Below are positions 56,011 through 64,000 of a stretch of 64,000 nt of DNA, in pieces. Source of the stretch: Azolla caroliniana (Eukaryota; Polypodiophyta). The notes below the pieces were generated by a model that worked only from the letters and a program-made list of their open reading frames with translations, was not told the DNA's origin and did not search any database. Location of the stretch: positions 14,446,001 through 14,510,000 of the forward strand of contig JBHGNT010000004.1 in the NCBI GenBank assembly GCA_043228905.1. Reading direction: 5' to 3'. A program made the translations under genes and the position numbers. Every line of letters starts with the position of its first letter. Position 1 is the first letter of the stretch.

Positions 56011-57000
56011 AAAGCTTGCCAGTTAGGGAAGCATCACCGACTTCCGTTCCCAACTGAAAGAGATCGCAACCGAAACAAGCTCAATTTGATCCATTTGGAT
56101 GTATAGGGACCAACGCAAAACGTGAGCCTCGGTGGAAGTCGTTACTTTGTAACCTTCATCGATGACTACACTCGGCACACTTGGGTGTGCTTGATTGAGA
56201 AGAAAAGTGAAGTATTCTCCTACTTCTTGAAGGTGAAAAGCCTTGCCGAACGGGAGTGAGGCCGAAAGATGAAATGCCTAAGGTTCGATGGCGGGAAGGA
56301 GTACTTTTGTGACCAATTCTCTAGTTATTTTCAAAAGGAAGGAATTTGAAGTGAATTCTCTTGCAGATACACGCCGCAACAAAATGGTGTGATTGAGAGA
56401 AAAAATCGGACGATCGAAGAAACGACTAGGGCAATGCTTGAAAAGAAGCATATGCCAAAGTTTTATTGGGACGAAGCCGTTAGGACCGTGGTATACTAGT
56501 AGAATCAGACTTCTGCAAATGGAGGAGTGTCACCACACGAGCTGTATTTCGGGAAGAAACCATATTTGGCACACTTGAGGGTTTTCGGTAGCATTGCATA
56601 TGTGCATGTGCTGAAAGAGAAGCGGAGGAAGCTAGACGCGAAAGCCGAGAACTGCATTCTCATCGGCTACTTGGATAAGTAGAAGGGTTATACATGCTAT
56701 AACCCTCAAATGAAAGAGGTCTGAGTAAGCTGAGATGTCGTTTTCTACGAGTCGGCTTTGTGATACTTGCCTTCACCTCCAATCCCCATCCACTCCATTC
56801 CAAATTCTGAGGATGAGGCCTGTGAGGCCGAGAAACCCCTCAAGGAAGAAGAAATCGAAACTCTAGAAGAGAGTCCAATCTCATTTCGGCTAAGTGGGCT
56901 GAATGAGCGGCTAAGTCGAACGGACCTGTCGGATGAAGTGCCAGCGAGTAGTGGAGACTCAGTCGTGCAATCCTCGTGCTAGAAACCGAGGAGATGGTTT
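56011..57000 (+). pseudogene. Copia 3 integrase, broken
   Basis: CQLGKHHRLPFP (GAG-pre-integrase end), GGSRYFVTFIDDYTRHTWVC (first Asp), RFDGGKEYFCDQFSSYFQKE (second Asp), YTPQQNGVIERKNRTIEETT (Glu), and HLRVFGSIAYVHVL. In-frame stops include DV*GPT, AERE*G, GI*SEF and LDK*KGY. The catalytic residues are still visible. The spacer to RT (56767-56982) is acidic and Ser/Pro-rich. Confidence 0.88.
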
Positions 57001-57119
57001 ACGCACAAGGAGAAGGGGAAGATGAATGCACCAGAGTATAGCACCGAGGCCGAAACGTCGGATCGAACCGATCCACCCGCTAGAAGAATTCCGTAGTTTG
57101 GTACGAGTATAATTAGTAT

Positions 57120-58681
57120 ATGGCGCATCATTATGCATATGTGGCGAAGGTGGAAAATGTGCGTGAGCCAGAGAGCTATGCAGAAGCGGCCAAGGATGCG
57201 AATTGGCGTGTTGCTATGGAGGAAGAGCTGCGCGTGCTAACGGAGAATGAGACCCTGGACCTGATTGATGCCCCAAGGGTGTGAAGCCAATCAGATGCAG
57301 GTGGGTGTACAAGGTCAAGTACAATGCCGATGGCTCGATCAACTGATATAAGGCTCGATTAGTAACGAAGGGCTATGTGCACAAACACGACATCGATTAC
57401 CATGAGACCTTCACGCCAATCGCGAAGATGATAACTGTCCGTGTATTGCTGGTGGCAGCGGTGGCAAAGGGGTGGGACTTACATCAAATGGATGTCAAGA
57501 ATGTGTTCCTACAAGGCGATCTTGAGGAACATGTGTACATGGTACAACCCCCCGGATTTCTATCCGAACGAAACACTGCGGCAGTCTGCCGATTGAAGAA
57601 GTCGTTGTATGGACTCAAGCAAGCCTCGCGTGCCTGTATCACAAAGATCACGCTGACGTTACATAATATGTGATTTGTTCCATCGAAATCAAACTCCTCA
57701 TTGTTCATTCGGCCGAGTCAGACCGAACCGATTAGCATTCTGCTATATGTTGATGATCTAGTCATCGCTGGTGCCGACGTCAAACAAATCGGTCAAGTAA
57801 AGTCTCAGTTTGTGGCATCATTCGAAATGAAGGATCAGGGGGACCTTCATTACTTCGTCGGGATCGAAGTGATCTCAACCGCCAAAGGCATATTGATCAG
57901 CCAATGCCATTATGTGTTGAATATGCTCTTCGAGTTCAAGATGGTGGATTGTAAGTCCATCTCAGCTTCAAGTAAAGTCTCAGCTTGCGGCATCATTCGA
58001 AATGAAGGATCAGGGGGACCTTCATTACTTCGTCGGGATCGAAGTGATCTCAATCCCCAAAGACATATTGATCAGCCAATGCCATTATGTGTTGAATATG
58101 CTCTTCAAGTTCAAGATGGTGGATTGTAAGTCCATCTCAGCTTCAAGTAAAGTCTCAGCTTGCGGCATCATTCGAAATGAAGGATCTGGGGGACCTTCAT
58201 TACTTCGTCGAGATCGAAGTGATCTCAACCCCCAAAGGCATATTGATCAGCCAACACCATTATGTGTTGAATATGCTCTTCAAGTTCAAGATGGTGGATT
58301 GTAAGTCCATCTCATCCCCTTTGGACCAAAATGTAAAGCTTCGCCGAGATTCGGAAACGGGGTGTGACCCGACACAGTTCCGACAAATTGTTGGAAGCCT
58401 CATCTATTTGACGATCACTCAACCCGACTTCAGTTACTCGGTCAACCTGATCAGTCAATTCATCGCACAGCCAAAGGCCGAACACCTTCAGTCCGTGCAA
58501 AGGATATTGAGGTATGTTAGCGGCACTAAGCACATGGCGTTGTTCTATCAGGCAGGAGTAGCCGATGAGTTAATCGGCTACACGGATGCCGATTGGGCCG
58601 GAAACTCTAGAGATTGCAGGTCAACATCTAGCTTCGTGTGTTCGTTGGGAGCAGTAAAAACTAGACGACAGTAGCACTATC
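57120..58681 (+). pseudogene. Copia 3 RT and RNase H with tandem triplication
   Basis: RT blocks: CRWVYKVKYNADGS-like (57300), HEIDYHETFTPIAKMITVRV-like, HQMDVKNVFLQGDLEEHVYM, CRLKKSLYGLKQASRA (57377-57673), a frameshift, and the catalytic ILLYVDDLVIAGADVKQIGQ (57740-57790). Then a 175-bp unit (SFEMKDQGDLHYFVGIEVIS region) is present three times, from about 57793, 57968 and 58143. Since 175 is not a multiple of 3, each unit shifts the frame. RNase H starts at about 58430 (YTDADWAGNSRDCRSTSSF) and is cut by gypsy C. Confidence 0.92.
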
Positions 58682-59121
58682 TGTCATGATATGGCAAGAC
58701 TCGAACCCATGACCTTAGGTTACATAGATTGAGCTCTTGACCATTATACCATCTATTGTAATATGTAGGATATTATTTTCATTTAAGTTTTATTATAGAA
58801 AATTGATGTATATTCCAGATTTCTCTAAAACATTCTAGAAACTTCAAGAGTATTCCTGAGAATACTATAAAAGGAGGCACATGGCATTATTTCGAACCAA
58901 ATCGGTTCAACGCTAGTCTTAAGCCTCCTAACTACTATTGTATACTCTCTTCACATAATATATATCTTTTATCATCATTCTCTCACCCATTCTCTCTCTT
59001 TATCTCTCTCTCTCTCACACACACTCACTCTTTCCTTCTCTTGAGAGTTCTACACCTCTCTTAGTACTAATCCTCATCTTTTAGTACTAATTCTTTCTCT
59101 GTCTTAGTACTGATCCTAACA
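58682..59121 (+). repeat. Gypsy C 5' LTR
   Basis: TATA box TATAAAA at 58866-58872. The predicted transcript start is near 58897-58902, where AAATCGGTTCAA (58899-58910) begins. CT-rich tracts lie at 58980-59040. The tRNA-like module is on the minus strand at 58690-58753, with a good box B (GGTTCGAGTCT). Confidence 0.93.
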
Positions 59122-59123
59122 GT

Positions 59124-59135
59124 TTGAACCGATTT
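59124..59135 (+). promoter_or_regulatory. Gypsy C self-priming PBS
   Basis: TTGAACCGATTT lies two bases past the LTR end. It is perfectly complementary to AAATCGGTTCAA at the predicted RNA 5' end. Compared with gypsy A, both strands of the pairing carry a matching change (G to A in the PBS, C to T in R). Confidence 0.78.
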
Positions 59136-59277
59136 TCCGTCATCCTTTCGTCTCCTCCTTTCCTCCTCTTCCTTTTATCTTCTTACATATCCCCTTTTTC
59201 CGGTCTTCTTTTCGGTTTCCCTCAACTTCTTACCCCTTTCTTCCCTTCATACTAATCCTCTTATCCTCCCTAGTAAA

Positions 59278-60245
59278 ATGGAAATTGTTAGCGCTAAGTA
59301 ATACCAATATGTTTTCTCGGAGCTCCAATGCTTAAAGGAGAAATTTGTAGCACTAGAATAAGAAAATCACCGTTTGTTGGGGGATCTTCAACACATAGCA
59401 TTGGAAAAACAACAACAACATGGGGAGCTGACGTTACGTGTACAACAACTTGAAGCGACTATTGTATCATTACAACAACAAGGATCAAGCACTCAAGGGA
59501 TTCACAAAGAACCCAAGATCGGTCTTCCTGCAAAATTTGATGGGACTTGATCACAGTTTAGAGGTTTTTTGAACCATGTACGTTTAGGGATTCAAATGCA
59601 TCCTTCTCGATATCCCACCGATACATCACGAGTGGGACTAGTAGGAACCCTACTTAGTGGCTCAGTGTTGGCATGGTTCGCTCCATTGTTAGAAAAGGAA
59701 TCTCCATTACTAAATAATTTTGAAGAATTTATAAGTGAGTTTAAAGCCTATTTTGGAGATACTGACAACATAAGAACTGCAATCAACAAAATCCGGCGAT
59801 TACGCCAAGGTGATCGTCTAGCCTCCGCATACGCTGTAGATTTCCGCCTACTCGCCGCCGATATCCCTTGGGATGATCAAGCATTGATGGAGCAATTTAC
59901 GATGTCAAGGATTTACTCTTGACCCTCCTCGAAGAACCAAAGTCATTAATAGAAGCAATCAGTCGCGCGGTGAGATGCGACAACCGTCTTTTTGAACGAC
60001 GTTTGGAACGGCAATTCCAGATGCCAAGGGCAAGATCAGAGTGCACCTACACCTCAGTCGTAGCGAAACCTTTTCCGAGGGAGTCATACAATGCATATCC
60101 AACAAATACTCCGATTCCAATGGAAATCGACACTACACGTCGTTGCGGACCACTATCTATCGGAAGAAGAAAAGCAGCGACGTAGGGCAAATCGACTATG
60201 TCTGTATTGCGGGGGCCTGGGGCCTATTGCAGTGAACTGTCCCCA
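59278..60245 (+). pseudogene. Gypsy C gag, broken
   Basis: The ATG is at 59278 (MEIVSAK). The coiled-coil and capsid blocks match gypsy A: LQCLKEKFVALE, LLSGSVLAWFAPLLEK and IPWDDQALMEQF. Stops include SAK*YQ, LE*ENH and GT*SQF (gypsy A has CGA where this has TGA, about 59547). A deletion-like shift lies after MEQF (about 59900). The zinc knuckle at about 60200-60240 reads [14 protein letters not shown]: the His of CCHC is Pro here, so the finger should not fold. Confidence 0.9.
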
Positions 60246-60840
60246 TCGGCCAAAAAGGTAAATCAAATAACCGCTAGTACTAATAGTACTAAACTCGAGT
60301 CTATTTCTCTAGGTGTGTCGGATAGTCCTTTTCAATCAAGTCCAGCCAAAATAGGAGCCGTTTGGTTGGACAACCCTAGATCTGTGCAACCCATTAGTGG
60401 TTTCATTTCTTCTAAGCAAGTTAGCAATGTGTTCTTAGCTCAAGTAATGGTTAGTACTAAAAGTACTCCTCCAGTTCATGTCTTAGCACTCTTAGATTCC
60501 AGAGCCAACTCTTACTTCATGGATAGGAATTTTGCTCAAGCTCATCAGATATCCCTAAGAAAACTCCCGTATCCAGCCTCTGAGTAGTCATTGATGGTCA
60601 TCCCATCGCTTCAGGAAATATCATAGAAGAGCCAGAGCCCGGTAATATTGTCCTAGATAACTTAGCGTGTGTAATATCATTTAATATAATTAGTATCCCA
60701 GAACATCCCATTGTTTTGGGATTACCATGGTTCGAATTACATAACCCAGATATAGATTGGAGAACAAGAGAAATCCAGTGTCAACAAACCCGAGGATCTA
60801 CTCATAAGATTGCAACCATTTCGCTACATCAGTTGCATGA
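60246..60840 (+). pseudogene. Gypsy C protease, active-site Gly lost
   Basis: The block VLALLDSRANSYFMDRNFAQ matches gypsy A, which reads DSG; here it is DSR. A stop follows in PYPASE* (about 60587). The downstream block VLGLPWFELHNPDIDW leads into RT. Confidence 0.88.
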
Positions 60841-62339
60841 GGAAGGATGCAAGGAAGAAATGTTTCTCTTCGCAATATCAGTAAAACCCTCCAGCACCAC
60901 TAAAGAGGAGTCCACCGTTCAACTTCCAGAGAAGTATCGTCATTATGCCGATGTGTTCGATAAAGTACAAGCTAGTAAGCTTCCTCACCATCGACCGTAT
61001 GATTGCCCCATCAATTTGCAACCGGGAAAAGAGCCGCCATGGGGACCGATCTACAATTTGTCACCAACTGAGCTGGAAGTCCTTCGAGCCTATATAGAGG
61101 AGAATTTGGCAAATGGATTCATTCAACATTCGAAATCTCCAGTCGGCGCACCCATTTTCTTTTTCAAGAAAAAAGATGGATCACTTCGTCTCGTTGTGGA
61201 TTACCGTGGCTTGAATAAGGTCACAATTAGGAATATGTATGCACTTCCCCTTATCTCAATTCTTTTAGAACGGATCAATGGTGCAAGGTTCTTGACGAAG
61301 ATCGACTTACGGGGAGGGGAGCATATAACCTCGTACAGATCCAACCAAGAGATGAATGGAAGACCGTGTTTCGCACCAGATATGGGCACTTCGAGTATAT
61401 GGTCATGCCGTTCGGCCTCACTAATGCGTCAGCAGTCTTCCAACACATGGCAAATGATATATTCCGAGATCTCTAGGATGTTTGTTTGATCATCTATTTG
61501 GATGATCTATTGGTTTATTCGAAGATCCAAGAAGAGCATGATTCTCATGTACTGTTAGTACTAAAACGACTTCGAGAACATGGTCTTTACGGAAAGCTGG
61601 AAAAATGTAGTTTTGGGTGCAACCAAGTGGAATTTCTTGGTTATGTCATCTCCGCGGAAGGCATCTCCATGGATCCAACTAAGGTCAAAACGGTGGTAGA
61701 GTAGCAAAATCCGCGTTCATTGTGAGATGTACAATGCTTTTTAGGCTTTGCCAATTTCTACCGCAAGTTTATAAAGGATTACTCAAAGCTTGTTTTGCCT
61801 CTTACACAACTTACTAAGAAGGGACAATCGTTCGTTTGGTATGAAGAAACAGACATGGCTTTTGAGAATCTTAAGAAGGCATTTACATCGGCTCCTATTC
61901 TAGCTCACGTTGATCCAGAAAAACCATTCATCATTGAAGCTGACGCATTGGATTTCGCATTGGGTAGCATTCTGTCACAATAAGGTAATGATGAAAAGCT
62001 ACATCCTGTGGCTTTCCACTCACGCAAGTTTGACGCAGCCGAAATCAACTATGAAATTCATGATAAGAGCTATTAGCAATAGTGGACTCTTTTACACAAT
62101 GGAGGCATTTTCTAGAGGGATCCTCTCATCAAGTCACCGTATTCAGTGACCACAAGAACCTTGCCTACTTTCAAGACGCTAGTGTGTTAAATCGACGTCA
62201 AGCTCGGTGGGCCCAATTCCTCACACGTTTCAACTTCAAAATGACATATCTTCCAGGGAAGCACCAAGGGAAGGTAGATGCATTATCACGACATTCGTAT
62301 CTAGCACCGCGTCCCGGCGAGCCAACTTTCAATAACTAA
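60841..62339 (+). pseudogene. Gypsy C reverse transcriptase and RNase H, broken
   Basis: [49 protein letters not shown] then a frameshift (about 61315), [17 protein letters not shown] in the shifted frame, and the catalytic [12 protein letters not shown] (about 61492). RNase H: PFIIEADALDFALGSILSQ, a stop, HPVAFHSRKFDAAEINYEIH, a 1-base loss near 62070, [20 protein letters not shown], and KHQGKVDALSRHSY. The YLDD motif is kept. Confidence 0.92.
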
Positions 62340-62390
62340 AAACAAGTAATCTTGGGTCCAGCACGACTGCAAGCAACATAGGTTTTTGGC

Positions 62391-63530
62391 ATGCCCGTGG
62401 ATTCCCACGTTATCGATACCATACGTGAGGACTTGAAGACAGATGCTTTTGCCCAAGCCATTCTAGCACAAATTGATCCCTCTCGAGCATCTTGTTCACA
62501 GTCGCAACAACCAGGTACGGACTATCGACAATTCAAATACCATGATGGATTACTATTCTTTAGAAAACTCTTGTATGTTCCTAATGGTTCTTGCCGCCTT
62601 CGAGTAGTCCAAAATTGTCATGACACATATACAGCTGGGCATTTTGGTAGTACGAAGACATTAGACTTAGTACAATGATCATTCTGATAGCCCCGTATGC
62701 GGCAATTTGTCGAAGATTTTGTTCGGACTTGTGATACATGTTGCAGAGCGAAAATGCCAAGGCATCATCCATATGGTTTATTAGAACCATTCCCAATTCC
62801 AAGCAAGCCGTGGCAATCCATTGCTCTAGATTTCATCACAGACCTTCCAATCTCGAAGGGATTTAATGCGATTGTAACAGTAGTAGATCGATATACGAAG
62901 ATGGCTCATTTCTTGCCATGTACTAAGATAATCTCTAGTGAAGAAACCACCGAAATTGTCATACGTGAAGTATGTCGGCATCATGGCCTTCCCGATAATA
63001 TCATCAGCGACCGTGGACCCCAGTTCGTCTCGAAATTCTGGAAGCACCTTTTTAAAATGCTTAAGGTCACTTGTAACCTCTCCTTCAGCTACCACCCACA
63101 AACAGATGGTCAAGCAGAATGAACAAATCAAACGTTGGAGCAGTATCTTCGGTGCTTTCTAAGCTATCATTAGGATGATTGGGCGGATATTCTCCACTTC
63201 GCCGAATTTGCCTATAATAACTCTGGCCACGCATCGACTAAAGTTATGCCATTTTATGCTTATGCGGGTTGTCACCCCCGGTGGTGTGTATTTGAAACAC
63301 CAGAGTTACCTACAAATCCTTGTGCAGAGGATCGTTTGGAGCGGTTACGCAAGATACAAGCAGATTTATCTACTCATCTCTAGCAAGCTCAACAAACACA
63401 CAAGGTTTACGCGGATCGTCATCGGCTTCCATCTAGTTTTAACGTCGGAGATCGGGTATGACTACTACGACGACACATCAAGACTACTCGCCCATGTGAG
63501 AAGTTGGATTATCGGCGATTAGGTCCTTTC
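62391..63530 (+). pseudogene. Gypsy C integrase, broken
   Basis: HHCC domain HDTYTAGHFGSTKTLDLVQ, stops where the family has RSFWWP, then RTCDTCCRAKMPRHHPYG. Core: LDFITDLPISKGFNAIVTVV (Asp), DNIISDRGPQFVSKFW (Asp), SYHPQTDGQAE followed by TGA (gypsy A has CGA there), then TNQTLEQYLR (Glu). The rest, up to the chromodomain, needs two frames. Confidence 0.92.
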
Positions 63531-63904
63531 CATATTATTGGAAAGATTAATGATGTCGCTTTTTGTCTCGATCTATCTCCGCAACTTCGGATACATCCGG
63601 TGTTTCATAGTTCTCTCCTCGAACCCTATCAAGACAACACCATCCTAGGATGTATTACACAACCTCCACCCCCGATCGAACTTGAAGATGGACCTAAGTA
63701 CAAGGTTGTTGCCATCCTCGATTCCAAGATTGTTCGCAACAAGCTATACTATCTAGTTGATTGGCTAGGATATAGTCCCAACAAGCGTACTTGGGAACCG
63801 ATAGAGAATGTGATCGATGCTCGTGCTCTTCTTGAAGACTTCCATCGTCAATATCCAGACAAACCGGGTCCTCAATCCAAAACGATTTGTGACACTCATC
63901 GTTT
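63504..63904 (+). pseudogene. Gypsy C integrase C-terminus and chromodomain
   Basis: An open frame with LDYRRLGPFHI-like and LRIHPVFHSSLLEPY blocks, then a chromodomain (about 63690-63860): YKVVAILDSKIVRNKLYYLV, DWLGYSPNKRTWEP and the ENVIDARALLEDFHRQYP helix. The aromatic positions (Y, W, W) are present, so it could fold and bind a methyl-lysine mark. It has no ATG of its own in the intact element; it is the end of Pol. Confidence 0.9.
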
Positions 63905-63918
63905 TAAAGGGGGGATAG
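63905..63918 (+). other. Gypsy C polypurine tract
   Basis: TAAAGGGGGGATAG lies directly before the 3' LTR. Confidence 0.88.
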
Positions 63919-64000
63919 TGTCATGATAGGTTACATAGGTCGAGCACTTGACCATTATACCATCTATTGTAATACATAGCATATTATTTTCATTTAAGTT
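63919..64000 (+). repeat. Gypsy C 3' LTR, start only
   Basis: It begins TGTCATGATAGGTTACATAG. Compared with the 5' LTR it lacks about 26 bases (GGCAAGACTCGAACCCATGA and neighbours), which removes the box B of the tRNA-like module. Confidence 0.9.

Larger units (their letters stand above)
53220..58681 (+). mobile_element. Copia 3: degraded Ty1/copia element, split by gypsy C
   Basis: The LTR end (TTTCACA, 53613) is followed by the PBS TGGTATCAGAG (53614-53624). The order is gag, knuckle, integrase, RT, RNase H. The LTR start is not fixed (no second LTR in the window); about 53220 is a guess. Gypsy C enters at 58682 inside RNase H. A minus-strand Ty3 remnant lies between gag and integrase. Local duplications lie in gag (129-bp period) and RT (175-bp period). 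Confidence 0.85.
58682..64000 (+). mobile_element. Gypsy C: chromodomain Ty3/gypsy element, same family as gypsy A (runs off the window)
   Basis: 5' LTR 58682-59121 (TGTCATGAT to CCTAACA), PBS, gag, protease, RT, RNase H, integrase, chromodomain, PPT, and the first 82 bases of the 3' LTR (from 63919). The target is copia 3 RNase H; the 5 bases before it are CTATC. The gene order and protein blocks match gypsy A throughout. Several stops and shifts make it non-autonomous. Confidence 0.95.

Overview
This is nuclear DNA from a land plant with a large, repeat-rich genome. The evidence is one host gene with 21 exons spread over 18 kb, Ty1/copia and chromodomain Ty3/gypsy elements, a Mutator-like DNA transposon with a Ulp1-like gene, LINE fragments and many microsatellites. 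The polyprotein style and long repeat-filled introns would suit a fern or lycophyte, but that is a guess. There is no operon structure and no sign of a prokaryote or organelle.

Layout. Bases 1-2980 hold nothing I recognise. Bases 2981-24417 are a four-level nest of LTR retrotransposons. A truncated copia (copia 2, minus strand) has copia 1 (3134-21726, plus) inserted in its left LTR. Copia 1 is split by a chromovirus (gypsy A, 5129-19369, minus), which is split by another Ty3 element (gypsy B, 9305-17853, minus). Three of the four levels have perfect 5-bp target duplications (AGAAG, ATACC, CTTCT), so the order of insertion can be read directly. Bases 24883-31154 are a Mutator-like element with about 140-bp inverted ends, a 9-bp flanking duplication, a Ulp1/C48-like fragment and a 44-bp minisatellite.

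The only clear host gene is at 31760-49861 (plus). It encodes a SAC-domain phosphoinositide phosphatase of the SAC1/RHD4 type. I could join 21 exons in frame to a 611-residue protein with the catalytic CX5R motif and two C-terminal membrane segments. One intron (38175-38268) is a textbook U12-type AT-AC intron. The large introns hold gypsy remnants, LINE fragments and a possible solo LTR.

Bases 49862-53219 have no recognised gene. Bases 53220-58681 hold copia 3 (plus), damaged by local duplications and a Ty3 remnant, and split by gypsy C (58682 to beyond the window end, plus), a second copy of the gypsy A family.

The most interesting signals are four. (1) The gypsy A/C family seems to prime reverse transcription from its own 5' end: a 12-nt PBS pairs with the predicted transcript start, and the two copies differ by a compensatory base change. 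(2) Gypsy B has no integrase core and instead carries about 3.3 kb of unfamiliar, coiled-coil-rich coding sequence. (3) The SAC gene has a U12 AT-AC intron. (4) The Mutator-like element repeats one GGAGCCCGAC-type motif at both ends and in an internal array. All transposon genes here carry stops or frameshifts, so none looks autonomous as it stands.
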